Shown here piece by piece: positions 1 to 10,680 of a stretch of DNA of 64,000 nucleotides. Positions within the stretch are counted from its first letter, which is position 1. Each line of letters starts with the position of its first letter. The stretch lies in contig CAKMXJ010000008.1 in assembly GCA_928724745.1 (NCBI GenBank), forward strand, positions 857,622-921,621, in the 5' to 3' direction. Below the pieces are notes generated by a model. The model did no database searches. It worked only from the letters and a program-made list of their open reading frames with translations, and was not told where the DNA came from. Source of the DNA: Anthracocystis setariae. Lineage: Eukaryota; Basidiomycota; Ustilaginomycetes; Ustilaginales; Ustilaginaceae. The position numbers and the translations under genes are program-made.

Positions 1-527
1 AAATGTCGCTCGCCTCTGGACGTGGCTGATTCTGCTTGCTTCGGAAATTGCCCGAGTCAGATCTTGATTTTGGCTCATTTTCATTGGTCGTTTGCCACGC
101 CCTATTATTACATGCATCGCCCGTCCGTCGCCATGGCTGCCGCTGAATTGTGTACCCTGTCGCCACTCTCCGCCTAGGCTAGGCAACCCTTCTGACCCCA
201 CTTCTCTTATTTGGTTCCATCCTCTTGTCCCACACTCTTCCTTCTTCTACCATAACCACAACCACCTCCATTTTCCCTCTTACAGATCCGCAGGTCGAGT
301 TCCGTTCTTCTTCAAGCCATCATCTTCCATTTTGTACTTTTCAGGAGTCTGTAGCAAGAGCCGTCCTCGAATACCCGTTTCCAATCACCGAAGCATCAGC
401 AACGCAAGTCTACGCAGCGAAGGGAAAAGCCTGTCTTCGCTTCCATCGCATTCCTTTCTAAAACAGCTTCCTCCAAGCGAAGCTTATACCATCTCCTCCT
501 GTTCCCACCTGTGATCGAGCGCCTGTT
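1..527. other. Upstream region of the glutamate synthase gene
   Basis: No gene is supported here. The stretch is pyrimidine-rich, especially from about 200 to 520, as is common in fungal leaders and core promoters. Short open frames on both strands have no recognisable domain, and one is the far end of a long antisense shadow of the glutamate synthase gene. Confidence 0.6.
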
Positions 528-3500
528 ATGGCTCCTATCGCTACCAACGAGAACTCCCGCCAGGTTCGTTTTGTTGACAAGCTCAACGCCGAGCTGCCCC
601 CCGTCCACGAAGAGGCCATCTCTTCCGACAACTTCGAGGCTTCCGGCTATGATGAGGTAGAGCGATCCTCTTCGCTCTGGGCCGGGTCCATGCCCGCTGC
701 CCAGGGTCTCTACGACCCCGACAACGAAAAGGACGCTTGCGGTGTCGGTTTCCTTTGCCAGATTAAGGGCAAACCTGCCCACAAGATCGTCTCCGACGCT
801 CGTTTTCTGCTCTGCAACATGACCCACCGTGGCGCTGTCGGTGCTGATGCCCGTGACGGTGACGGTGCCGGTGTCATGACCGGAATCCCCGATACTTTCT
901 TCCGCCGCGAGACCGAGCGTGACCTCGGCGTCAAGCTTCCTGCTCAGGGTCAGTACGCCGTGGGTAACCTCTTCTTCAACCCTAAGGACGACAAGGCACG
1001 TGCCGAGCACGTTGCCACTTTCACACAGATCGCAGACAAGCTTGGCCTCCGCGTTCTCGGGTGGCGTGATGTCCCCGTCGACAACTCGATCCTTGGACCT
1101 GCTTCCAAGAGCAAGGAGCCCAAGATCATGCAGCCTTTTGTCGTGCTCCAGGACCACTACGGCTCCGGCAGCTCCCCCGCTGAAGCATCCAAGCCTTTCG
1201 ATGAGCAGTACTTCAGCCGTCAGCTCTACGTGCTCCGCAAGCACGCCACCCACACCATCGGTCTGCAGAACTGGTTCTACATCTGCTCGCTGAGTCCCAC
1301 CAACATCATCTACAAGGGCCAGCTCAGCCCCGTCCAGGTCTACAACTACTACTACGACCTCAACAATGTCCACTACGCCTCTCACTTTGCTCTTGTCCAC
1401 TCTCGTTTCTCCACCAACACCTTCCCTTCGTGGGACCGTGCCCAGCCCATGAGATGGGCCGCTCACAACGGTGAAATCAACACCATCCGTGGTAACAAGA
1501 ACTGGATGCGCGCCCGTGAGGGTCTGCTCAAGTCCGAGACGTTCGGCGACGAGCTCGACCTCCTCTACCCCATTATCGAGGGTGGTGGATCCGACTCGGC
1601 TGCTTTCGACAATGTCCTCGAGCTTCTCGTCATCAACAAGGTCCTCACCCTTCCTCAGGCCGTCATGATGATGATTCCCGAGGCTTGGCAGGGCGACAGC
1701 TCCCACATGGAACCTGAGAAGGTCGCCTTCTACCAATGGGCTGCTTGTCTCATGGAGCCTTGGGATGGTCCCGCGCTTTTCACCTTCGCCGACGGTCGAT
1801 ACTGCGGTGCCAACCTGGACCGAAACGGTCTTCGTCCCTGCCGTTACTACATCACCGACGACGACATCATGATCTGTGCCTCCGAGGTCGGCACTGTCAC
1901 CATCGACCCCAAGACCGTCATTGCCAAGGGCCGTCTCCAGCCCGGTAAGATGCTTCTTGTCGACACTGTCGAGGGTCGTGTCGTCGAGGACCGTGAGCTC
2001 AAGATGACCACTGCTCAGCGTGCCGATTTCGCTGCTTGGCTCGAGAACCAGTTGCTCCGTCTTCCCGAGATCGTTGACCGCGTTCGCCGCAACACTGGCA
2101 ACGCCATCGCCCCCGTCATCGACGACGAGCGTCTCAGCACCGATCCCAAGCTCCTCGCTTTCGGTTACACTGCTGAACAGATCAACTTGCTCATGCTTCC
2201 CATGGTTGCCGACGGTAAGGAGGCCCTGGGATCCATGGGTAACGATGCTCCGCTCGCATGTATCTCGACCGCTCCTCGCGTCATTTACGACTACTTCCGC
2301 GAGCTCTTCGCTCAGGTTACCAACCCTCCCATCGACCCTATTCGAGAGTCCATCGTCATGTCTCTCGAGCAGTACGTCGGTCCCGAGGGTAACCTTCTTG
2401 AGATGAAGCCCGAGCAGTGCCACCGTCTCCTGCTTCCTTCGCCTATCCTCACCATCGATGAGCTCGCCGCCATCAAGCAGATTGACTCCGTCCACGCTGA
2501 CTGGACCACCAAGACCATCGACATCACCTACAACAAGGAGGAGGGTATAGTTGGCTACGAGCGCACTCTCGACCGCATCTGCTCCGAGACCTCGCAGGCT
2601 ATCCGCGAAGGCTACCGTGTTGTCGTCCTCTCCGACCGAGCTGTAGGTGCCGACCGCGTGTCCATCTCCTCGCTCGTTGCTTGCGGTGGTGTTCACCACC
2701 ACCTCATCCGCAACAAGGAACGCAGCCGTATCGCCCTCATGATTGAGTCTGCTGAGGCTCGTGAGGTGCATCACATGTGCGTTCTCCTCGGATACGGTGC
2801 TGATGCGATCTGCCCCTGGCTTGCCATGGAGGCTATCCTCAAGGTGTCCCGCGAGGGTCTCGTCAAGGCAGACCTCTCTGCCAAGCAGCTCATCGACAAC
2901 TGGACGCACGCCGTCGACAACGGCATTCTCAAGGTCATGTCGAAGATGGGTATCTCGACCTTGGCCTCGTACAAGGGTGCTCAGATTTTCGAAGCTCTTG
3001 GTCTAGCCAACTCGGTCGTCGACCGCTGCTTCGCCGGCACCGCTTCGCGAATTTCTGGTTCCGACTTCACCCTGCTTGCCATGGACGCTCTCGAGTTCCA
3101 CGACCGTGGCTACCCGTCGCGTGACACAATCACGATTCCCGGTATGCCCGAATCGGGCGAGTACCACTACCGTGACGGTGGTGAGGAGCACATCAACAAT
3201 CCGATGACCATTGCTCATCTTCAGGATGCTGCCCGTGAGAGGAACCAGGCCTCTTGGGATGCTTACTCCAAGGCCTCGCACAACGCTGTCAAGGCGACCT
3301 CGCTCCGTGGTCTCCTCGACTTTGACTACTCCAAGTCGCGTGCCATCCCCGTCGATCAGGTCGAGCCTTGGACTGAGATCGTTCAGCGCTTCTGCACCGG
3401 TGCCATGTCGTACGGTTCCATCTCGATCGAGGCTCACTCGGCTCTCGCCATCGCCATGAACCGTCTCGGCGGCAAGTCCAACACCGGTGAGGGTGGTGAA

Positions 3501-6500
3501 GATGCCGAGCGTTCCATTCCTCTCCCCAACGGCGACTCTCTCCGATCCAAGATCAAGCAGATCGCCTCCGGTCGTTTCGGTGTTACTAGCAACTACCTTG
3601 CCGATTCGGACGAGCTCCAGATCAAGATGGCACAGGGTGCTAAGCCCGGTGAGGGCGGTGAGCTTCCGGGCCACAAGGTGTCGCCTTCGATCGCCCGCAC
3701 GCGTCACTCGACCGCCGGTGTCGGTCTCATCTCGCCCCCACCTCATCATGACATCTACTCGATCGAGGACCTGAAGCAGCTCATCTACGACCTCAAATGT
3801 GCCAATCCGCGCGCCCGCGTCAGTGTCAAGCTCGTTTCCGAGGTCGGCGTCGGTATCGTTGCCTCGGGTGTCGCCAAGGCCAAGGCCGACCACATCCTCA
3901 TCTCCGGTCACGATGGTGGTACCGGTGCCTCGCGATGGACCGGCATCAAGTACGCTGGTCTTCCTTGGGAGCTCGGTCTCGCCGAAACGCATCAGACCTT
4001 GGTGCTCAACGATCTACGTGGCCGTGTCGTCGTCCAGACCGACGGTCAGCTTCGTACCGGTCGGGATGTCGCCATCGCATGTCTCCTGGGCGCCGAGGAA
4101 TGGGGTTTCGCCACCACTCCCTTGATTGCCTTGGGCTGCATCATGCTCAAACGATGCCACACTAACACGTGTGCGCCCGGTCTTGCGACACAGGATCCGG
4201 AGCTGCGAGCCAAGTTTGCAGGTCAACCGGAGCATGTGATCAACTTCTTCTATTATCTGGCGGAGGAGCTTCGATCGATCATGGCAAAGTTGGGTTTGCG
4301 CACCATCAACGAGATGGTGGGTCGTTCCGACTTGCTCAGAGTGGATGACAGCCTGCGCACGCCCAAGACGGCCAATTTGGACTTGAGCGCTATGCTTAAG
4401 CCGGCTCACGAGATGCGTCCTGGTGCTGCTACGTACAAGGTTCGCCAACAGGACCACAAGCTGTACGTGCGCTTGGACAACAAGTTCATTGATGAGGCCG
4501 AGCCTGCGCTTTCCGAGGGAATTCCCGTGCAGATTGAATGCGACGTGACGAATACCGATCGTGCGCTCGGCACGACCCTTTCGTACAAAGTTTCCAAACT
4601 GTTCGGCGAAGAAGGTCTCCCCACCGATACCATCCACATCAACGCTCGCGGTTCTGCTGGTCAGTCTCTCGGTACCTTCCTCGCTCCTGGTATCACTCTT
4701 GAACTTGAGGGAGATGCCAACGACTATGCAGGGCGCGGTCTCAGTGGCGGTCGTCTCATCGTCTATCCCCCCAAGGTCTCGTCGTTCAAAGCTGAAGAGA
4801 ACGTCATCGTGGGTAACACCGCCCTCTTTGGTGCCACGAGCGGTCATGCTTACTTCAGAGGTCTTGCAGCCGAACGATTCGCCGTCCGAAACTCGGGCGC
4901 CCACGCCGTTGTCGAGGGTGTCGGTGACCACGGTTGCGAGTACATGACCGGTGGCCGTATTGTGATCCTTGGTCCTACGGGCCGTAACTTCGCTGCCGGT
5001 ATGTCGGGTGGTATCGCCTACGTTCTCGACATGAGCCGAGACTTCCACACCAAGTGCAACACTGAAATGGTCGAGCTTGGTCCTGTCAAGGATCCGCAAG
5101 AGATCGCTGAGCTTCGCAACCTTCTCGAGAACCACCGCCACTACACGGGGTCCACCGTTGCCGACCACGTCCTCCACGACTTCCACCACCTTCTGCCCCG
5201 ATTCGTTCGAGTCCTGCCCGTCGACTACAAACGTGTTCTCGAGGAGGAAGCCGCCAAGGCCGCCGTCGAGAAGAAGCGATCGAGCCACGTTGACTTGCTC
5301 GGTACTCTTTCTCGCCACGGCAGTCAGGTCGATGTCTCTGTTTCGGAGGACAAGCCCAAGGACAATGCCGCCGACAACGTTCGCGAGATCCCCGCTGCCA
5401 AGCCGGTCGAGCCGGCGGTTGTCGACGTCGAAGATTCTATGGTCGATGACGAGACTGCCAAGGCCAGACTCAACAAGATCGACAAGACCCGTGGCTTCAT
5501 GAAGTACAAGCGTCTTGGCGAGCACTACCGCAACCCCACCAAACGTATCAGGGACTACAAGGAGCTCTCGACCCGTCTCACGGAATCCGAGCTCAAGTAC
5601 CAGACCGCTCGTTGCATGGATTGCGGTATTCCCTTCTGCCAGGGTGACACGGGTTGTCCCATTTCCAACATCATTCCCAAGTGGAACGATCTCGTTTTCA
5701 AGGGTCAATGGGAGGACGCGCTCAACCGTCTTCTGATGACCAACAACTTCCCCGAGTTCACTGGTCGTGTCTGCCCTGCTCCTTGTGAAGGTGCTTGTAC
5801 GGTTGGAATCAGCGAGCAGCCCGTTGGCATCAAGACGATCGAATGCGCCATCATTGACAAGGGTTTCGAGGAAGGCTGGATGGTTCCCCGTCCTCCCAAG
5901 GTTCGCACCGGAAAGACCATTGCCATCATTGGTTCGGGTCCCGCCGGGTTGTCCTGTGCCGACCAGCTCAACAAAGCCGGTCACTCGGTCACTGTCTACG
6001 AGCGAGCCGACCGCATTGGTGGTCTCCTCATGTACGGTATCCCCAACATGAAGCTCGACAAGGGCGTCGTCCAGCGTCGTGTTGACCTCATGGCTGCCGA
6101 AGGTGTCAACTTTGTTACCAGCACTTATGTTGGCCGTGACGTTGACCCCAAGCAGCTCCATGCCCAGAACGATGCCATTGTTTACGCTGTTGGTGCCACT
6201 TGGCCTCGCGACCTCAAGGTTCCCGGGCGTGAGGCTGACGGTGTTCACTTTGCCATGGACTTCCTTGCTCCCAACACCAAGTCGCTCCTCGACTCTGGTC
6301 TCCAGGATGGCCACTACCTCAGCGCCAAGGACAAGGACGTCATTGTCATCGGTGGTGGTGACACCGGTTGTGACGCCCAGGCTACGGCTCTCCGTCACGG
6401 TGCCAAGAGCATTGTCAACTTTGAGCTTCTTCCCCAGCCTCCTAACGAGCGCGCCAAGGGCAACCCCTGGCCTCAGTTCCCTCGTGTCTTCAAGGTGGAC

Positions 6501-7025
6501 TACGGTCATACTGAGGTGGCTGCCAAGTGGGGCTCGGACCCTCGTGAGTACTGCATCTCGACCACCTCGTTCGAGAAGGACGCCGAGGGCAAGCTCGTTG
6601 CGCTCAACACGATCAAGGTTCACTGGGAGCTTGACGCTTCGGGCAAGTGGCAGATGAACAAGGTGCCCGGATCGGAGAAGCGATGGCCATGCGACCTTTG
6701 CTTGCTGTCGCTCGGTTTCCTTGGTCCCGAGAACGACGCCATCTCGGCGCTTGGTCTCGAGCAGGACGGTCGATCCAACATCAAGGCGGATGACCAGAAG
6801 GGCAAGAGCCCTTACAAGACCAACGTCGAGCGCGTCTACACTGCTGGTGACTGTCGCCGTGGTCAGTCGCTCATCGTTTGGGGTATTCAGGAGGGTCGTG
6901 CTTGCGCTGCTCAGGTTGACCGCGATCTCATGGGTAACACTCGTCTGCCATGGGCCGGTTCGATCAAGAGGCGTGAGTTCCTCCCGATCACAGGTGAGAA
7001 GTCCAAGGTCGCTGCTACCGCCTAA
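528..7025 (+). CDS. GLT1: Glutamate synthase [NAD(P)H], fused alpha-beta GOGAT
   Basis: This enzyme makes two glutamates from glutamine and 2-oxoglutarate using a reduced pyridine nucleotide, and with glutamine synthetase forms the GS-GOGAT ammonium assimilation route. The 2165-residue frame has no intron and is close to the usual fungal length. After a short propeptide, the class II glutaminase domain should begin at Cys71 (DACGVGF), the expected N-terminal nucleophile after processing. The central FMN synthase part contains GHDGGTGAS and the cysteine cluster CIMLKRCHTNTCAPG near residues 1204-1217 for the 3Fe-4S centre. A GXGXG beta-helix region follows. The C-terminal beta-subunit part starts near 1690 with CMDCGIPFC and GCP cysteines, then has dinucleotide motifs IIGSGPAG (about 1800) and IGGGDTG (about 1940). 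The start sits in good context and leaves the propeptide intact. Long antisense frames here are shadows. Confidence 0.97.
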   Translation: MAPIATNENSRQVRFVDKLNAELPPVHEEAISSDNFEASGYDEVERSSSLWAGSMPAAQGLYDPDNEKDACGVGFLCQIKGKPAHKIVSDARFLLCNMTHRGAVGADARDGDGAGVMTGIPDTFFRRETERDLGVKLPAQGQYAVGNLFFNPKDDKARAEHVATFTQIADKLGLRVLGWRDVPVDNSILGPASKSKEPKIMQPFVVLQDHYGSGSSPAEASKPFDEQYFSRQLYVLRKHATHTIGLQNWFYICSLSPTNIIYKGQLSPVQVYNYYYDLNNVHYASHFALVHSRFSTNTFPSWDRAQPMRWAAHNGEINTIRGNKNWMRAREGLLKSETFGDELDLLYPIIEGGGSDSAAFDNVLELLVINKVLTLPQAVMMMIPEAWQGDSSHMEPEKVAFYQWAACLMEPWDGPALFTFADGRYCGANLDRNGLRPCRYYITDDDIMICASEVGTVTIDPKTVIAKGRLQPGKMLLVDTVEGRVVEDRELKMTTAQRADFAAWLENQLLRLPEIVDRVRRNTGNAIAPVIDDERLSTDPKLLAFGYTAEQINLLMLPMVADGKEALGSMGNDAPLACISTAPRVIYDYFRELFAQVTNPPIDPIRESIVMSLEQYVGPEGNLLEMKPEQCHRLLLPSPILTIDELAAIKQIDSVHADWTTKTIDITYNKEEGIVGYERTLDRICSETSQAIREGYRVVVLSDRAVGADRVSISSLVACGGVHHHLIRNKERSRIALMIESAEAREVHHMCVLLGYGADAICPWLAMEAILKVSREGLVKADLSAKQLIDNWTHAVDNGILKVMSKMGISTLASYKGAQIFEALGLANSVVDRCFAGTASRISGSDFTLLAMDALEFHDRGYPSRDTITIPGMPESGEYHYRDGGEEHINNPMTIAHLQDAARERNQASWDAYSKASHNAVKATSLRGLLDFDYSKSRAIPVDQVEPWTEIVQRFCTGAMSYGSISIEAHSALAIAMNRLGGKSNTGEGGEDAERSIPLPNGDSLRSKIKQIASGRFGVTSNYLADSDELQIKMAQGAKPGEGGELPGHKVSPSIARTRHSTAGVGLISPPPHHDIYSIEDLKQLIYDLKCANPRARVSVKLVSEVGVGIVASGVAKAKADHILISGHDGGTGASRWTGIKYAGLPWELGLAETHQTLVLNDLRGRVVVQTDGQLRTGRDVAIACLLGAEEWGFATTPLIALGCIMLKRCHTNTCAPGLATQDPELRAKFAGQPEHVINFFYYLAEELRSIMAKLGLRTINEMVGRSDLLRVDDSLRTPKTANLDLSAMLKPAHEMRPGAATYKVRQQDHKLYVRLDNKFIDEAEPALSEGIPVQIECDVTNTDRALGTTLSYKVSKLFGEEGLPTDTIHINARGSAGQSLGTFLAPGITLELEGDANDYAGRGLSGGRLIVYPPKVSSFKAEENVIVGNTALFGATSGHAYFRGLAAERFAVRNSGAHAVVEGVGDHGCEYMTGGRIVILGPTGRNFAAGMSGGIAYVLDMSRDFHTKCNTEMVELGPVKDPQEIAELRNLLENHRHYTGSTVADHVLHDFHHLLPRFVRVLPVDYKRVLEEEAAKAAVEKKRSSHVDLLGTLSRHGSQVDVSVSEDKPKDNAADNVREIPAAKPVEPAVVDVEDSMVDDETAKARLNKIDKTRGFMKYKRLGEHYRNPTKRIRDYKELSTRLTESELKYQTARCMDCGIPFCQGDTGCPISNIIPKWNDLVFKGQWEDALNRLLMTNNFPEFTGRVCPAPCEGACTVGISEQPVGIKTIECAIIDKGFEEGWMVPRPPKVRTGKTIAIIGSGPAGLSCADQLNKAGHSVTVYERADRIGGLLMYGIPNMKLDKGVVQRRVDLMAAEGVNFVTSTYVGRDVDPKQLHAQNDAIVYAVGATWPRDLKVPGREADGVHFAMDFLAPNTKSLLDSGLQDGHYLSAKDKDVIVIGGGDTGCDAQATALRHGAKSIVNFELLPQPPNERAKGNPWPQFPRVFKVDYGHTEVAAKWGSDPREYCISTTSFEKDAEGKLVALNTIKVHWELDASGKWQMNKVPGSEKRWPCDLCLLSLGFLGPENDAISALGLEQDGRSNIKADDQKGKSPYKTNVERVYTAGDCRRGQSLIVWGIQEGRACAAQVDRDLMGNTRLPWAGSIKRREFLPITGEKSKVAATA

Positions 7026-7521
7026 ACTTCTCTCTTCCCTTCCCACCTCGATTATTAAATCTTTCCCTCTCACACTTCTTCCCCGCATTTTGTACATACG
7101 TGTCGTGATTTTCTCTCCATCTCCAGGATCTGTGTCGACAGCAGAGGCGGGAGGGGGGGCTCTATGGCTTTACGAGCTCTCGCTACCGTTTCGATTTGGA
7201 CTCCTTTCTCTTATGTTTCGGTTCGCGATGTGGTTTTTTTCAATCGAAATGAATGGCTTTGATTTCGATTTTACCCGACAAAATCACGCCTCTCTCTGGC
7301 TGACTGTGCTTGTGAATTCCTAAGCGATGCGATGCGACAAGCTGGAGGAGACGATCGACTCGGTGTGGGGTGGGGGAGTGGTGGTGGTTCACTTGCGTCA
7401 AGATCGAGAATTGCCAGATGGAGTGTGGGGGCGGGGGCGGGGGGCGAATAAGTACTGCACGGCATTGTCTTGAACGACGAAGATTGGCATTGAAAAGCGG
7501 GACTCAAGGGTAGGTATGAAG
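7026..7521. other. Convergent intergenic region
   Basis: This separates the 3' ends of the glutamate synthase gene and the NmrA-like gene. The first 100 bases are T/C-rich, as expected for a 3' UTR. G-rich runs lie near 7150 and 7430. No gene or structured RNA is seen. Confidence 0.5.
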
Positions 7522-8478
7522 CTACAACTTGAGAGAAATTGCCCAATCTTGTACAGTAGCAAGATTTGCGCCTTTGAGGAGGAACTTGTCACTTTGGGGC
7601 TGATTTGCCTGAGCGTTTTTGCCGTAGTAACTGTACTGGTCGATGAGTTTCATGTTTTCAGTAAGTTCGTCTGCGATGGTCTGGGGGAGCAAGTTCTTGA
7701 ACACATGGGAGGGGATGGTGTTGTACGTGACGTTTTTACCGATGGCGTTGGTGAGCTGATGGGAAAACGTATGCATGTCGGTCCACATACTCACTCCCTG
7801 CACGGTTTTGCCATTAGCCGCAGAACCGGCTTCGAAGATGCCCGCAACCCATTTACCCGTATCGGCTATAACATCAATCAATGGTACCCTCGCCTTTGGA
7901 TCGATCGGAAGCGTAATGGTGTAACCCGCACCCGACACCCGCTCGTCACTCTTGGTGATCATCGTGTTGAAGTTCTGAAGGAAGAATGCCGGATGGAAGA
8001 AAGTGACGATGAGATCGTCGGTTTGGATGGATTTGGCGTAGTCGTCAATGGCAGCCTTGCTGTCAAAGTGCGGAACGTGCAGGGTAGCGTTGGTGAGTTT
8101 GGTGACGTTAGGCAGACTCGAAATGACCAGGTGACGCACCCCGACGGACAGCGACGCATCGACAATGTTACGACCCTGTTGGGTTTCCTTGGCTGCATCC
8201 ATGGATTCCCAAAAGTTGGTCACCGCAAATACGCCGTGCGAGCCCTGAATCGCATGGCGCAGAGACGAGGCGTCGTCAAGGTTGGCGCCGACTACTTCGA
8301 CCCCTTGTTTGGCAAGCTCCTGCGCAGCAGGTTTCGAGGTGTCCCGGGTGACGCCACGCAGAGAGTACTTGGATGAGAGCGAGGGGGTCTTGAGGATGTT
8401 CGAGATGACACTGCCTCCTTGGTTGCCAGTAGCACCAAAGATGGTCAGCAGCTTCTTGGTCGACGACGTCGACGACAT
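7522..8478 (-). CDS. NmrA-like / HSCARG-type NAD(P)-binding protein
   Basis: This is a 318-residue atypical short-chain dehydrogenase. The N-terminal strand-turn-helix IFGATGNQGGS carries the GxxGxxG dinucleotide-binding pattern (G15, G18, G21), followed by a Rossmann-like series of hydrophobic strands such as GVRHLVISS. Proteins of the NmrA/HSCARG group bind NAD(P) and act as redox sensors or regulators of nitrogen repression, and some are enzymes; the substrate here cannot be told. There is no signal peptide or membrane segment. The gene converges on glutamate synthase. A link to nitrogen metabolism is tempting because NmrA is a nitrogen regulator, but such proteins form large families and the neighbourhood alone does not show it. 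The start gives the normal short lead before the glycine motif. Confidence 0.85.
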   Translation of the reverse strand: MSSTSSTKKLLTIFGATGNQGGSVISNILKTPSLSSKYSLRGVTRDTSKPAAQELAKQGVEVVGANLDDASSLRHAIQGSHGVFAVTNFWESMDAAKETQQGRNIVDASLSVGVRHLVISSLPNVTKLTNATLHVPHFDSKAAIDDYAKSIQTDDLIVTFFHPAFFLQNFNTMITKSDERVSGAGYTITLPIDPKARVPLIDVIADTGKWVAGIFEAGSAANGKTVQGVSMWTDMHTFSHQLTNAIGKNVTYNTIPSHVFKNLLPQTIADELTENMKLIDQYSYYGKNAQANQPQSDKFLLKGANLATVQDWAISLKL

Positions 8479-9306
8479 TGTGATGACAATGTTTTGGCGG
8501 GGTGAGTTGTTGGGAAGGAGGATAGTTGCGTTGACCGGAGGGGTTCCTAATCGAGGATTTTGGGGAGGGAGAAGTTGATGGATGAGGAAAAGGGAACGAG
8601 GTGGACGGTTGGTCGAGGATTATATCCAGTCAAGCAAGCCCGTCATGGCTGCTAACTCGACTCACGAATAGGGACAGGCTAAGAGGCTGGGGTGAATCCT
8701 TGACGACGGTTGACACAAGGACGGACATGACATTGACAGGCAGGATGGCGAAAATTGACCTCGATGACTCAAGGGACTGGAGATGCACGCACGGACTTAG
8801 AGGCTTGGGAGCGTAGCATGGATGAGCCAGCATGGATGAGCCATAGAGGGATCACCGGGGCAGGGCCCAGACTTGGGTTAGCCATGCGACTTGCTTGACT
8901 GTCCAACTGCGCCAACAACGGGTGTTAGGGGTTTGATGGCTGTCAGAGGCAAACGAACGGAATTAGAGTAAACTACAGTAAGTAGTGGCTTCGGACTCAC
9001 GCCTAGCTCCGCAAAGTGCAGTACAGTACAGTACAGTACAGTGATACTGTGCTGGTTTGCAACCAAGGTTATGACGACTGTCAACTTACTGCACATGGTT
9101 TCCGCGGATGCACGGCGCTAGATTGGACCCTTGCCTGGAGTTAAAAAGACAATATAATCGGGGGTGGTGAATGCAAAATTAATATGTTGTTACATTTCTC
9201 AAAAAGAACATGTTGGCTTTTTTTTTTGGGTTTTCGTTCTTGGCCCTAGCCGAAACCCGAAGCTGAATCTGATTGCAGGAAGAAAGCTCCGAACAAGTGG
9301 CACCAA
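8479..9306. promoter_or_regulatory. Divergent promoter region between the NmrA-like gene and ATP11
   Basis: This is 828 bases without a gene. It serves two divergent genes. It contains a perfect run of the 5-base unit GTACA at 9019-9042 and an A/T-rich part at 9150-9235 with a T9 run. No defined factor site is claimed. Confidence 0.45.
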
Positions 9307-10545
9307 GTGTCACTCCTCATCATGGAACCCCATCAGAATCTAGCCAACATGATCAAGTCGCTCGCAAACACGCTGCGGGGCAGCTACACCTCGGCAGCTT
9401 CCAGCTCACGCTTGCGTGCCTTCCATGCTGCCACACCTTGCCTAGCCCAAGTGTCACCACCACTGCCCTTTTCATGGTCCCATCTCAAGTCGGATGACCA
9501 GTCTCGCAACGTCAACGATGCCACGCCCCGAGCTTCGACTTCCACTCCCGTACAAGATCATCGAGCGTCGGTACAGCAGAAACGTGAACGGAAACTACAA
9601 GAGTATGAGGCCAAGATCAAAGTCAAGGCGATGCAGCAAGGTCTGACCCCGGACGAATTCAAGCGTCGAACCCTCGAACAAGCTGCTGCCGTCGTCAAGC
9701 CTGCCGACAAGCCTCCGACTACCTCAACATCATCAAGCACAAACCCATCTGGTGCACTCTCTGATGTGGAGAAGCGAGATCTCGAACTGGCAGATGCACT
9801 CAACAAGCGTTCGCAAGCGGAAGCAGCCAAGAAACTAGCTACGGGACAGATCCACTCAACCCCCACCGGTGCACAAGACGGCCCCATCAAACCGCTCAGC
9901 AAGATCCTCGACGTTGAAAAGCTCCGGACGCAAGATCGCGAAACGATCGCCAAGCTTTGGGCGGGCTACCACATGATCAAAAACAAACTATCCGCTGTCA
10001 TCCCGACAGAAAAGTACCTCGAAATGCTTGCCAATGCTCGCGCATTCCCTCAATTCGTCCTGCCCCTTCCACGCCAAGTCATCGACGAATCCTCCTCCTC
10101 TGGCAGTCCACACAAGCAAGCTTTCGAGATGCAGTTCCTCGAATGGACCCTCCTCCCCTCACCGGCCGGATCGAACCTCGCTCCGCCCGCGACCACGCTC
10201 TTCACCCCGCTGGCGGAGTACAAACTCAAACAGGACTTCAGCCAACCAGTGCTCATCCTCACGTTTTACACGGATCTGTGCCAGACCAACGGCGTGGTGC
10301 TCATGCGCGGCGAGGTGACGGGCCTCAATGAAAAGACGGGCAAGGGTGGGAGGATCGATCAGGCGCAGGCGCAGTTGCTCGCCTTGACGCTGCAAAGGTT
10401 CTACCTACCGTCCGCCTCGGTATCTAGTACGGAGAAACAGCATGACGAGGATAAGGATGCATGCGCGAAACTACTCCACGCTTTCCATAAGCGCCCGAAA
10501 GAGTTCGATGTCCAAGAGCTCGTGAATGTCGCTTTCCACCTTTGA
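9307..10545 (+). CDS. ATP11: ATP11-family mitochondrial F1-ATPase assembly chaperone
   Basis: Atp11 binds the free beta subunit of the F1-ATPase in the mitochondrial matrix and stops it aggregating before hexamer assembly. The family domain fills the C-terminal half, from about residue 200 (LSKILDVEKLRTQDRETIAKLWAGYH) through FVLPLPR, FLEWTLL, the FTPLAEYK segment, LILTFYTDLC and the terminal ALTLQRFYLP block. The N-terminus after Met15 (at 9349) is rich in Ser, Ala and Arg without acids, like a matrix-targeting presequence, so 9349 or Met6 at 9322 could be the true start. A low-complexity linker of Ser/Thr and Lys/Glu joins the two. The gene has no intron. Its 3' end faces UTP6 across only 135 bp, so the transcripts may overlap. 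Confidence 0.92.
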   Translation: MSLLIMEPHQNLANMIKSLANTLRGSYTSAASSSRLRAFHAATPCLAQVSPPLPFSWSHLKSDDQSRNVNDATPRASTSTPVQDHRASVQQKRERKLQEYEAKIKVKAMQQGLTPDEFKRRTLEQAAAVVKPADKPPTTSTSSSTNPSGALSDVEKRDLELADALNKRSQAEAAKKLATGQIHSTPTGAQDGPIKPLSKILDVEKLRTQDRETIAKLWAGYHMIKNKLSAVIPTEKYLEMLANARAFPQFVLPLPRQVIDESSSSGSPHKQAFEMQFLEWTLLPSPAGSNLAPPATTLFTPLAEYKLKQDFSQPVLILTFYTDLCQTNGVVLMRGEVTGLNEKTGKGGRIDQAQAQLLALTLQRFYLPSASVSSTEKQHDEDKDACAKLLHAFHKRPKEFDVQELVNVAFHL

Positions 10546-10680
10546 CGGCAAGCACGTGGCAAGTCTAGAAATGCGTATTCAATCACAGTAAATGTGCCCA
10601 AGTTTGTGAGATGATGTCTAACGCTGATGCAGATTGAGGATGGAAATCGACAAGTTACAGAAAAGGTGCTAGCTGGCGAA

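Noticed and set aside
4014..7097. 1027-codon frame antisense to glutamate synthase (with others at 396-2909 and 3003-3992)
   Set aside because: Compositional shadows of a strongly biased gene; the sense strand carries full catalytic motifs.
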